Positions 24,998 to 31,272 of a stretch of 37,912 nucleotides of DNA are shown piece after piece (position 1 is the stretch's first letter; every line of letters starts with the position of its first letter). Below the pieces are notes generated by a model. The model saw only the letters and a program-made list of their open reading frames with translations. It ran no database searches and had not been told where the DNA came from. This DNA is from VBDM01 sp035637655 (GTDB lineage: Bacteria; Pseudomonadota; Gammaproteobacteria; Burkholderiales; SG8-39), in the NCBI GenBank assembly GCA_035637655.1, contig DASPWT010000191.1, positions 1 through 37,912 on the forward strand, in the 5' to 3' direction. A program made the position numbers and the translations under genes.

Positions 24998-25414
24998 CTA
25001 CTTCGTTGCTTGCTCCACCGCGAACACTACCTGGCCAAAGCCCGCCTGGCGTGCCGCGTCCATCACGCGGATTACCGACTGATGGGTGGCATTGTTGTCG
25101 GCGTTGATGACAATGATCGCCTCCTTCATGCCGGCGCCGGCGCGACGGAGTTCTTCGGCGAGACCCGCGACGTCCCGGAACTGGAGCGGCTTGCGCTGCA
25201 GCAGGTATTGCCCGTTGGCGCTGATCACTACGTTGATCTCGTTGGATCGCTCCAACTTCTTTTCCGCGTCGGCGCTCGGCAGATGGATCTTCAGCTCCGC
25301 GAATCTGGAATAAGTCGTGGTCAACATCAGGAAGATGATGATCACGAGCAGCACATCGATCATCGGAATCAGGTTGATTTCCGGATCTTCCTTGCGCGTG
25401 CGGGCGAACCTCAT
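24998..25414 (-). CDS. exbD: ExbD/TolR-family biopolymer transport protein
   Basis: Stator subunit of a proton-driven energy transducer in the inner membrane. It has 138 residues: a short cytoplasmic start, one membrane helix (about 16-34) with the essential Asp20 in LIPMIDVLLV, and a periplasmic domain. Its ATG overlaps the exbB stop as ATGA. No tonB or tolA/pal is nearby; pairing with lpxK is typical of betaproteobacterial exbBD units, so ExbD is favoured over TolR. Confidence 0.9.
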   Translation of the reverse strand: MRFARTRKEDPEINLIPMIDVLLVIIIFLMLTTTYSRFAELKIHLPSADAEKKLERSNEINVVISANGQYLLQRKPLQFRDVAGLAEELRRAGAGMKEAIIVINADNNATHQSVIRVMDAARQAGFGQVVFAVEQATK

Positions 25415-26046
25415 ACCTGAGTGTGCGGGGGCGGCTGGAATTCGAAACGTTCTCCGTGGACGACGTCGACCAGCTTCGCTGCCTGTTGCTCCATCTCGAC
25501 CACGAAGCCTTCGACCCTGCCGCGGAAGTGGCGGAAGAAAATCATGGCCGGAATGGCGATCACCAAGCCGAATCCCGTGTTGTACAGCGCCACGGAAATG
25601 CCGTGGGCCAGTTCCTGGGGGTTGGATCCGGTGGGCGATTGCGAGCCGAAGATCTCGATCATGCCGACCACGGTGCCGAACAGGCCCATCAGCGGGCTGA
25701 TCGTGGCGATAGTTCCGAGCGTTGTCAAAAAGCGCTCCAGTTCGTGTGCCACCGCGCTGCCGGCTTCTTCGATCGCGTCCTTCATGACGTCGCGCGAACT
25801 CCTGTAGTTGCGAAGACCCGAAGCCAGTACCTGGCCGAGCGGGGAGTCCTGCGCGAGCTTTTCAAGCATCTCCTCACTCACTCCTTGTTTCTGGTATGCA
25901 GCGAGCACTTTCTCCAGCAAGCCGCCCGGAACGATCTTCTCCTTGCGAAGGATCATGAACCTTTCGATGATGAGCGCGACTGCGATGACCGACACAGCGA
26001 GGAGGAAATAGATCGGCCAGCCGGCTGCGTGGATGATGGCGAACAA
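25411..26046 (-). CDS. exbB: ExbB/TolQ-family proton channel protein
   Basis: Pentameric inner-membrane channel component that works with ExbD. It has 211 residues with helices at about 10-30, 108-130 and 152-175. The conserved channel segment TIATISPLMGLFGTVVGMIEIF is present. The start is TTG at 26046 with GGAGA 6 nt upstream; the next in-frame ATG lies after the first membrane helix. It heads the minus-strand run exbB-exbD-lpxK-Trm112-kdsB-adk-pfp. Confidence 0.91.
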   Translation of the reverse strand: MFAIIHAAGWPIYFLLAVSVIAVALIIERFMILRKEKIVPGGLLEKVLAAYQKQGVSEEMLEKLAQDSPLGQVLASGLRNYRSSRDVMKDAIEEAGSAVAHELERFLTTLGTIATISPLMGLFGTVVGMIEIFGSQSPTGSNPQELAHGISVALYNTGFGLVIAIPAMIFFRHFRGRVEGFVVEMEQQAAKLVDVVHGERFEFQPPPHTQV

Positions 26047-26079
26047 CAGCGTTCTCCGAGTCAGGCAAAAAACGCGGAC

Positions 26080-26108
26080 ACTTTAGCCTGCGACCGCGGA
26101 TTCGGCAA
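26080..26108 (-). promoter_or_regulatory. Candidate promoter of the exbB operon
   Basis: Minus strand TTGCCG (26108-26103) and TAAAGT (26085-26080) are separated by exactly 17 nt. Each matches four of six consensus bases. The leader to the TTG start would be about 27 nt. Confidence 0.45.
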
Positions 26109-26210
26109 GGCAAAGAATTTCAAGAAGATGCGCTTTTCGCGCTCAAGAAAAATTCAAAAGCCGGAGCGCTGCTTGCCGCCCGCGCAAAGTGAGCAACTCG
26201 GCCTGAGCCT

Positions 26211-26245
26211 TTATCCACAAATACTGTGGATAAGGTTGTGCATAC
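26211..26245. promoter_or_regulatory. DnaA-box cluster
   Basis: Two perfect DnaA boxes face each other: TTATCCACA (26211-26219) and TGTGGATAA (26225-26233), with AATAC between. Three bases further is TGTGCATAC (26237-26245), one mismatch from TGTGNATAA. A fourth box-like TGTGGATAG lies at 26406-26414. An AT-rich tract starts about 30 nt to the right. Confidence 0.65.
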
Positions 26246-26405
26246 TCGTCAAATAGCACGCGTAAGTGAATCGCGCAAAAGGGTTTTCTTACTCCTGATG
26301 AAAACTTGAACTTCCATTTTTCACTTTACTGCTCAAAGAGTTACAAGCAGGTTTTCGGCCATTGTCTGATGCGCTCATAGAGGGCTGCATCGGGCGAGCG
26401 CCCGT

Positions 26406-26414
26406 TGTGGATAG
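26406..26414 (-). promoter_or_regulatory. DnaA-box-like site next to the xseA -10 hexamer
   Basis: TGTGGATAG differs from the consensus TGTGGATAA in the last base. It lies 2 nt from the TACAAT hexamer before xseA, so a bound DnaA protein would cover that promoter. Confidence 0.4.
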
Positions 26415-26416
26415 GT

Positions 26417-26422
26417 TACAAT
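26417..26422 (+). promoter_or_regulatory. Possible -10 element placed for a leaderless xseA mRNA
   Basis: TACAAT (five of six) is followed by CGGCAC and the xseA ATG, so transcription would start at about the A of the start codon. No ribosome binding site is present. Confidence 0.38.
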
Positions 26423-26428
26423 CGGCAC

Positions 26429-27784
26429 ATGCTCGAAGAACAAGGACTGGCGCGGGTTTCCACGCATTTCCCCTCGGAAATTCTCACCGTTTCAGCCCTC
26501 ACTCGTAGCGTTCGAGAGCTGCTCGAGCATTGCTATCCGCTGCTTTGGGTCGCCGGCGAGATATCCAACTTCACCGTGGCCAAGTCGGGACACGCTTATT
26601 TCGTTCTGAAGGACGAGCACGCCCAGGTGCGCTGCGTCATGTTCCGGCACCGGCAACAGAATCTCGAATGGAAGCCGTGCAATGGCATGCAAATCGAGGC
26701 GCAGGCGCTCGTCAGCTTGTACGAGCCGCGCGGCGATTTCCAGCTGAACATCGAAACCATGCGGCGCGCAGGGCTCGGCGCCCTGTTCGAGGCTTTCCTG
26801 AGGCTCCGTGACAAGCTCGAAAAAGAGGGCTTGTTCAAAGCCGAAACGAAACGAGCCCTGCCTTCCTTGCCGCGCGCGATCGGCGTGATCACATCGCGGG
26901 AGGCGGCGGCGCTGCGGGACGTGTTGACCACGCTCGATCGGCGTAACCCGTCCATCGACGTGGTCGTCTTTCCCGTGCAGGTCCAGGGTGAAGGGGCGGC
27001 GGAGAAGATCGCCGCTGCGCTCGAACTCGCCGGCCGGCCCGGCGGGTGCGATGTCGTGCTGCTGGTGCGCGGCGGCGGCAGTATCGAGGACTTGTGGGCT
27101 TTCAACGAAGAGATCGTGGCGCGGGCGATACGCGCATGCCCGGTTCCGGTCGTCACTGGCATTGGCCACGAAACCGACTTTACGATCGCCGATTTTGTCG
27201 CCGACCGGCGCGCACCCACGCCGACCGCCGCAGCCGAGCTGGTCAGTCCCGAACGCGCAGCGCTGCTCGAGGGCATTTCCAGACTGACGGCAAGCCTCGC
27301 CCTGCGCGTCCGCCAGGAACTCGAGAGACGCATGCTGCATGTCGATCACCTTGCGCGCAGGCTGATTCACCCCGACGCGAGACTGCGGGCTCAGAGCGAA
27401 CTGCTTGGCCAATTGCGGTTAAGGCTCAGGCAAGCTTCCAGCCGAACCTCGTCCGAGCGGCGCTGGGAAATCGTTCGGCTTTTGCAGCGGGCCCAGGCAG
27501 GGCTCCCCAATACCGACAAGCTTCTGGCGACCTCGCTGCAGTTGGTCGCGCGGCTGCGTGCTGCAACGCATGCGACGCTCGAACGCGCGGGGTCGGCTTG
27601 CGCCCGTCGGATCGCCAATCTGTCGCACCTGGATCCGGCGGCGGTGCTGGAGCGGGGCTACAGCGTCGTCCGGGACGGCTCGGGTCGGATCGTGCTGCGC
27701 GGCGCAAGTCTTGCTGCCGGCGATCCCCTCGATATCACGTTCGCGGAGGGCGGCGCCCATGCACGCGTCGAGCGCTCTCGGTAG
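26429..27784 (+). CDS. xseA: Exodeoxyribonuclease VII large subunit
   Basis: Catalytic subunit of the single-strand exonuclease used in recombination and mismatch repair. It has 451 residues from the ATG at 26429; a TTG eight codons earlier overlaps the DnaA-like box and -10 hexamer and is less likely. The N-terminal OB fold spans about 18-115 (LTVSALTRSVRELLEHCYPLLWVAGEISNF). The catalytic domain has GVITSREAAALRDVL, RGGGSIEDLWAFNEE (214-228) and GIGHETDFTIADFVADRRAPTP (244-265). A long coiled coil follows, then the C-terminal ERGYSVVRD segment. The small subunit xseB is not nearby. Confidence 0.95.
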   Translation: MLEEQGLARVSTHFPSEILTVSALTRSVRELLEHCYPLLWVAGEISNFTVAKSGHAYFVLKDEHAQVRCVMFRHRQQNLEWKPCNGMQIEAQALVSLYEPRGDFQLNIETMRRAGLGALFEAFLRLRDKLEKEGLFKAETKRALPSLPRAIGVITSREAAALRDVLTTLDRRNPSIDVVVFPVQVQGEGAAEKIAAALELAGRPGGCDVVLLVRGGGSIEDLWAFNEEIVARAIRACPVPVVTGIGHETDFTIADFVADRRAPTPTAAAELVSPERAALLEGISRLTASLALRVRQELERRMLHVDHLARRLIHPDARLRAQSELLGQLRLRLRQASSRTSSERRWEIVRLLQRAQAGLPNTDKLLATSLQLVARLRAATHATLERAGSACARRIANLSHLDPAAVLERGYSVVRDGSGRIVLRGASLAAGDPLDITFAEGGAHARVERSR

Positions 27785-27883
27785 GAGTCGGGAACGGGGA
27801 AGCGGCCGCTTGCAATCAGGCTCGCTTGGACAGAGAATACGCGGGGCGCGCGGCTGCGGCCCCTGATCTTCGGGAGAACGACC

Positions 27884-27982
27884 ATGAAGAATCCGCTCGA
27901 TTTACTTTGGGGGACGATCATATGCGGTTTGATCCTGACCCTGATCCTGCACAACGTCGTCCGATACGCACTGGGAGGCTGA
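27884..27982 (+). CDS. Small single-pass membrane protein, 32 residues, unknown
   Basis: A short reading frame encoding MKNPLDLLWG, a hydrophobic core (TIICGLILTLIL), then HNVVRYALGG. One membrane helix is predicted at about residues 8-28, with His23 and Arg27 near its end. GGGAGA lies 6 nt before the ATG. Its stop is separated from the next ATG by a single base, and the next gene's ribosome binding site (GGGAGG) lies in its last two codons, so the two are probably translationally coupled. I do not recognise a family. It may be a small subunit or a stabiliser of the PuuD-like protein that follows; this is inference from position. Confidence 0.62.
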   Translation: MKNPLDLLWGTIICGLILTLILHNVVRYALGG

Positions 27983-27983
27983 C

Positions 27984-28472
27984 ATGGACTGGGTACCTGC
28001 AATCTCTCGCTGGATCCACCTCCTCGCGGGCGTGATGTGGATCGGTCTGCTGTACTACTTCAATTTCGTCAATGTTGCCGCGGCGAAGGCGGCGGCGGCC
28101 GATGGCACTGCGGCGGGCATTTCCAAGCACGTCATGCCCCGTGCGCTGCTGTATTTTCGCTGGGCGGCGGTTGTGACTTGGCTCGCCGGCGCTTCGCTGC
28201 TCGGCTCCAACTTCGGCGCCGCGTTCCTCTTGCAGAAATCGCACCTTCCCATCGGCATCGGCGCTTGGCTGGGCACCATCATGCTGATAAACGTCTGGTG
28301 GCTGATCTGGCCCAATCAGAAGAAAATTCTCGGCATAGTGCCGGCGACCGACGAGGACAAGAACAAGGCGCGGCGCGTGGCCTTCCTCGCCTCGCGCACC
28401 AATACGATGCTCTCCATCCCGATGCTGTACTTCATGGCGGCGGGGGCGCATAGCGCGCTTTACTTCGGGTAG
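27984..28472 (+). CDS. PuuD-like (urate hydroxylase membrane domain) four-helix membrane protein
   Basis: A 162-residue inner-membrane protein with four helices at about 9-33, 54-74, 91-110 and 141-160. The first contains RWIHLLAGVMWIGLLYYFNFV, typical of the membrane domain of PuuD-type proteins (DUF989 group). His12, His49, His87 and His156 are candidates for heme or metal ligands. True PuuD carries a C-terminal cytochrome c domain for urate oxidation; that domain is missing, there is no CxxCH, and no purine genes are near, so urate activity should not be assumed. It is preceded by a coupled 32-residue membrane peptide and followed by a weak terminator. Confidence 0.75.
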   Translation: MDWVPAISRWIHLLAGVMWIGLLYYFNFVNVAAAKAAAADGTAAGISKHVMPRALLYFRWAAVVTWLAGASLLGSNFGAAFLLQKSHLPIGIGAWLGTIMLINVWWLIWPNQKKILGIVPATDEDKNKARRVAFLASRTNTMLSIPMLYFMAAGAHSALYFG

Positions 28473-28486
28473 AAACGAGTCTCAAC

Positions 28487-28517
28487 AAGCCGGCGGGCCT
28501 GAGCCAGTCGGCTTTTT
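28487..28517 (+). terminator. Weak terminator after the PuuD-like gene
   Basis: A 6-bp stem AAGCCG/CGGCTT with a 16-nt GC-rich loop is followed by TTT and C. The short stem makes it a modest candidate; the next gene is convergent. Confidence 0.4.
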
Positions 28518-28530
28518 CTCGTGCATCGCC

Positions 28531-28983
28531 CTAGCGCGCGGCGGGAGCCTTCTCGAGTCCCTGAATTGTCGTGCCGGACTTGATGCCTTTTTTCGCGAAC
28601 CAGCCTGCGGGCATTTCGAGCGCAAATTTAGCGGGAGCCGCCGCGCAATGTGCAGTTTCGGTTTGCGGCTGCATGTCCGAGATGCTGACGATTTTTCCCT
28701 TTTCGTCGACGAAAGCCACCGAGAGCGGGACCAGCGTATTCTTCATCCACATGCAGTGAGGTTCGGATTGTGGAAATACGAAAAACATGCCCTCGTTGGG
28801 ACCGAGATGTTTGCGAAACATGAGGCCCTGCGCTCGAGTCTCGAAGGTGTAAGCGACCTCGGCGCGAATGAGGTGAATCCCAGCCGACAGCTCCAGCATC
28901 GGTAATTCGGCGAATGCGACGCTCGCGGCAATCCACGCGGCCGCGCCAAGGGATGCAAAAGTCCTCTTTTTCACACGGGACAT
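28531..28983 (-). CDS. DUF192-family exported protein
   Basis: A 150-residue protein with an N-terminal signal peptide (about 1-25, VKKRTFASLGAAAWIAASVAFA) and a DUF192 domain, recognised by ETRAQGLMFRKHLGPNEGMFFVF, the HCMWMKNTLVPLSVAFVD core, and GWFAKKGIKSG near the end. The family's function is not known. The start is ATG at 28983, or possibly GTG three codons later. Neither has a ribosome binding site, and the T-run of the upstream terminator ends only about 10 nt before it, leaving little space for a separate promoter. Confidence 0.85.
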   Translation of the reverse strand: MSRVKKRTFASLGAAAWIAASVAFAELPMLELSAGIHLIRAEVAYTFETRAQGLMFRKHLGPNEGMFFVFPQSEPHCMWMKNTLVPLSVAFVDEKGKIVSISDMQPQTETAHCAAAPAKFALEMPAGWFAKKGIKSGTTIQGLEKAPAAR

Positions 28984-28990
28984 GGTCGGC

Positions 28991-29024
28991 GAAAATAAAA
29001 AAGGCAGGGAAACGGAGCCCTGCC
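28991..29024 (-). terminator. Rho-independent terminator of the Lys-rich peptide gene
   Basis: A perfect 7-bp stem GGCAGGG/CCCTGCC (29018-29024 with 29003-29009, 8-nt loop) is followed on the minus strand by TTTTTTATTTT. This is a classic terminator, lying between the Lys-rich gene and the DUF192 gene. Confidence 0.85.
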
Positions 29025-29044
29025 CTGGTCTCGTCGAGAGACAA

Positions 29045-29242
29045 CTATTTCTTCATTTCGTCCTTCTTGGCGTCCTTCTTGGCGGCCTTCTTGGCCTTCT
29101 TCTCGCCCTTCTTCTCGCTCTTCTTCATCTCAGACTTCTTTTCATCCTTCATCGGCTGGGCGCCGGCGTGTGACGCGGCAAAAGCCGCGCCGCTCGGAAT
29201 AGCGAACGCCGCCGCGACCAGGATGGAGATCAGCTTCCTCAT
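29045..29242 (-). CDS. Small Lys-rich exported peptide, unknown
   Basis: A 65-residue protein. A clear signal peptide (MRKLISILVAAAFAIPSGAAFA) is followed by about 43 mature residues, 17 of them Lys, arranged as KK pairs separated by Glu, Asp, Ala, Ser or Met (e.g. KKSEMKKSEKKGEKK). GAGG lies 7 nt before the ATG and a strong terminator follows the stop, so this is a real single-gene unit despite low complexity. It resembles in style the short Lys/Met-rich periplasmic peptides common in betaproteobacteria (such as the MXKDX-repeat group), but I cannot assign it to a family. The repeated CTTCTT tract on the plus strand may be unstable in length. Confidence 0.75.
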   Translation of the reverse strand: MRKLISILVAAAFAIPSGAAFAASHAGAQPMKDEKKSEMKKSEKKGEKKAKKAAKKDAKKDEMKK

Positions 29243-29566
29243 GTTTTTTCCTCTACGTGAAGTTAAGGAACAAGTTGTGACCAGTCCTTTGCTCCGGAAC
29301 CAGTCCCTCCCACTAACGCCCTGCCCTCCCCGAGGTTGACAAGCGTGTCAGCATCGTAGCGCAATTGTATCGGCGAGGCAGGTCGGGAGATCCATTTTCA
29401 TTTTCAAAATCAAATAGCTATCGATCTTTGCTTTCCACGCGGAGGGGCTCGCGCAATTGGCTATAATAGCGCCCAATCAAGAGCGGAACGCCCGTTGTTT
29501 TCGCGGCCGCAATGGCCGTAAGGTCGCACCGCCGGTCCCTTTCAAAGCGAGACTGCAGGAGTTTCC
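29243..29566. other. Divergent intergenic region upstream of icd
   Basis: A 324-nt non-coding gap between the Lys-rich gene and icd. It contains the icd -10 hexamer, an AT-rich patch just before it (about 29390-29430), an inverted repeat TGACA-AGCG-TGTCA (29337-29350) that could be an operator, and a small hairpin (CGGCC/GGCCG) in the icd leader. No credible reading frame was seen. Confidence 0.65.
29462..29467 (+). promoter_or_regulatory. Candidate -10 element for icd
   Basis: A perfect TATAAT follows an AT-rich patch. No good -35 hexamer lies 16-18 nt upstream. The leader would be about 98 nt. Confidence 0.45.
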
Positions 29567-30781
29567 GTGGGCAAAATCAAAGTCAAGAACCCGATCGTCG
29601 AGATGGACGGTGACGAAATGACACGGATCATCTGGAGGACGATCCGCGAGAAGCTGATTCTTCCCTATCTCGATGTCGCGCTGAAATACTACGATCTCGG
29701 GGTCGAGGCGAGGGACAAGACCAACGATCAGATCACGATCGACGCGGCCAACGCCACGCGGAGGTACGGCGTGGCGGTGAAATGCGCGACCATCACTCCG
29801 GACGAAGGACGCGTCAGGGAGTTCAACCTGAAGCAGATGTGGCGCAGCCCAAACGGTACCATCCGCAATATTCTCGACGGCACGATTTTCCGGGAGCCGA
29901 TCATCTGCAAGAATGTGCCGCGGATCGTGGCCCACTGGAATAAGCCAGTGGTCATCGCGCGTCACGGATTCGGCGACCAGTATCGGGCCACCGAGATCAA
30001 GTTCGATGGCCCCGGTACGATCAAGCTCGGCTTTCAGCCCGAGGGTGGCGGCCCTGTGATCGAGCGCGAAGTATTCAAGGCACCCGGCGCCGGGGTCACC
30101 ATGGCGATGTTCAACCTCGACGAATCGATCAAGGGATTTGCGCGCGCCTGCTTCAACTACGCCTTGCAGCGCAAGTACCCGGTCTATTTCTCGAGCAAGA
30201 ATACGATCCTCAAGGTCTACGACGGCCGGTTCAAGAACCTGTTCCAGGATATCTTCGACGCCGAATTCAAGAAGGAGTTCGAAGCGGCCGGCCTCACCTA
30301 CGAGCACCGTCTGATCGACGACATGGTGGCCGCGAGCCTCAAGTGGAGCGGCGGCTATCTGTGGGCGTGCAAAAACTACGACGGCGACGTGCAGTCCGAC
30401 ACGATCGCCCAAGGCTATGGCTCGCTCGGGCTCATGACCTCAGTTTTGATGTCCCCCGACGGGAAGGCGGTCGAGGCTGAGGCGGCACACGGTACCGTGA
30501 CTCGGCACTACCGGCTGCATCAACAAGGCAAGCCCACTTCAACCAACCCCATCGCTTCGATTTTCGCTTGGACGCGGGGGCTGATATTTCGCGGGCGCAT
30601 GGACGGCACGCCCGACGTGCTCAGATTCGCCGAGACATTGGAAAAGGTCTGCGTGGATGTCGTGGAATCGGGCAAGATGACGAAGGATCTGGCAATCCTG
30701 ATACGTCCGGACCACCCCTTCCTCGCTACCGACGAATTCCTGGGCGCAGTGGACGCAGAGCTCAGCCAGCGTATGCACTGA
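29567..30781 (+). CDS. icd: NADP-dependent isocitrate dehydrogenase, eukaryote-like homodimeric type
   Basis: TCA-cycle enzyme making 2-oxoglutarate and NADPH. It has 404 residues. The sequence follows the subfamily of eukaryotic NADP enzymes, not the E. coli type: NPIVEMDGDEMTRIIW (8-23), SPNGTIRNILDGTIFREPI (94-112), RHGFGDQYRATE (132-143), catalytic Lys and Asp region KYPVYFSSKNTILK and LIDDMVA (249-255), and the NADP-binding HGTVTRHYR (308-316). The start is GTG at 29567 with AGGAG 7 nt upstream. The csp-clpS-clpA neighbours match those of icd in many betaproteobacteria. Confidence 0.94.
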   Translation: MGKIKVKNPIVEMDGDEMTRIIWRTIREKLILPYLDVALKYYDLGVEARDKTNDQITIDAANATRRYGVAVKCATITPDEGRVREFNLKQMWRSPNGTIRNILDGTIFREPIICKNVPRIVAHWNKPVVIARHGFGDQYRATEIKFDGPGTIKLGFQPEGGGPVIEREVFKAPGAGVTMAMFNLDESIKGFARACFNYALQRKYPVYFSSKNTILKVYDGRFKNLFQDIFDAEFKKEFEAAGLTYEHRLIDDMVAASLKWSGGYLWACKNYDGDVQSDTIAQGYGSLGLMTSVLMSPDGKAVEAEAAHGTVTRHYRLHQQGKPTSTNPIASIFAWTRGLIFRGRMDGTPDVLRFAETLEKVCVDVVESGKMTKDLAILIRPDHPFLATDEFLGAVDAELSQRMH

Positions 30782-30855
30782 CGCGAGCGCGCGCGAACAA
30801 AAAGGCCTCCACGCGAGGACCCTCTTTCCGTTTCCAAGGACAAAACCCGACCTGA

Positions 30856-30872
30856 CCCCGGGTTTCCCGGGG
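30856..30872. other. GC-rich hairpin between icd and csp
   Basis: CCCCGGG, loop TTT, CCCGGGG: a perfect 7-bp stem in the convergent gap. No T-run follows on the plus strand, so as a terminator for icd it would be atypical; it may instead protect the 3' end of the message. Confidence 0.45.
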
Positions 30873-30896
30873 CGAAAACGAAGGGGGACTTGCGAC

Positions 30897-30919
30897 CGCG
30901 GGCGGCTGCGCCGCCCGCG
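30897..30919 (-). terminator. Strong hairpin directly after the cold-shock gene
   Basis: A perfect 10-bp stem CGCGGGCGGC with loop TGC and its complement lies 7 nt past the csp stop. No uridine tract follows on either strand, so termination efficiency is uncertain. Confidence 0.45.
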
Positions 30920-30926
30920 CGAGCCG

Positions 30927-31133
30927 CTAGCTTGCGGCCTGGATGTTCGAAGCCTGCTTGCCCTTTGGGCCTTGCGTGACTTCGAACTGGACTTTCTGTC
31001 CTTCCTTGAGCGTTTTGAACCCGCTCATCTGAATCGCGGAGAAGTGCGCGAACAAATCCTCGCCGCCGTCATCCGGGGTTATAAAGCCATAACCCTTGGC
31101 ATCATTGAACCACTTAACCGTACCTGTTGGCAT
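30927..31133 (-). CDS. Cold-shock-domain protein (CspA family)
   Basis: A 68-residue single-stranded nucleic-acid-binding protein that acts as an RNA chaperone. It has the five-strand cold-shock fold with RNP1 KGYGFI (13-18) and RNP2 DLFAHF (26-31), and the common tail QGPKGKQASNIQ. The ATG at 31133 has AGGAAGG just upstream and gives MPTGTVKWFNDAKG. A longer frame to 31172 is not supported. It has a leader of about 100 nt, as is typical of csp genes. The copy is divergent from clpS. Whether it is cold-induced cannot be read from sequence alone. Confidence 0.95.
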   Translation of the reverse strand: MPTGTVKWFNDAKGYGFITPDDGGEDLFAHFSAIQMSGFKTLKEGQKVQFEVTQGPKGKQASNIQAAS

Positions 31134-31243
31134 AGAGCCTTCCTGAATTTTAGAACCGGGAAACTTTCCCAACTATGCCTGTACTTCGACGCAGCAGAGG
31201 GATGTGAGCCTGCAGACCGCATGGAGGACAAACACAGGGAAGC

Positions 31244-31272
31244 CTTTTACGCGCTTTGAGCGACGGCGTCAA
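31244..31272 (-). promoter_or_regulatory. Candidate promoter of the cold-shock gene
   Basis: Minus strand TTGACG (31272-31267, five of six) and TAAAAG (31249-31244, four of six) are 17 nt apart. Transcription would start near 31237, giving a leader of about 104 nt. Confidence 0.5.

Larger units (their letters stand above)
26047..26428. other. Divergent intergenic region with DnaA boxes and AT-rich stretch
   Basis: Non-coding stretch of 382 nt between exbB and xseA. It holds the exbB promoter, four DnaA-box-like sequences, a stretch of about 35% GC (26277-26348) in otherwise GC-rich DNA, and a -10 hexamer against the xseA start. I see no credible reading frame in it. Confidence 0.8.

Noticed and set aside
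29336..29341. Perfect TTGACA upstream of icd
   Set aside because: No -10-like hexamer lies 15-19 nt downstream, so it is not paired with the icd TATAAT 120 nt away. It is part of an inverted repeat instead.
29477..30412. 311-codon minus-strand frame opposite icd
   Set aside because: No ribosome binding site or known domain; it is a shadow of the conserved icd codons.
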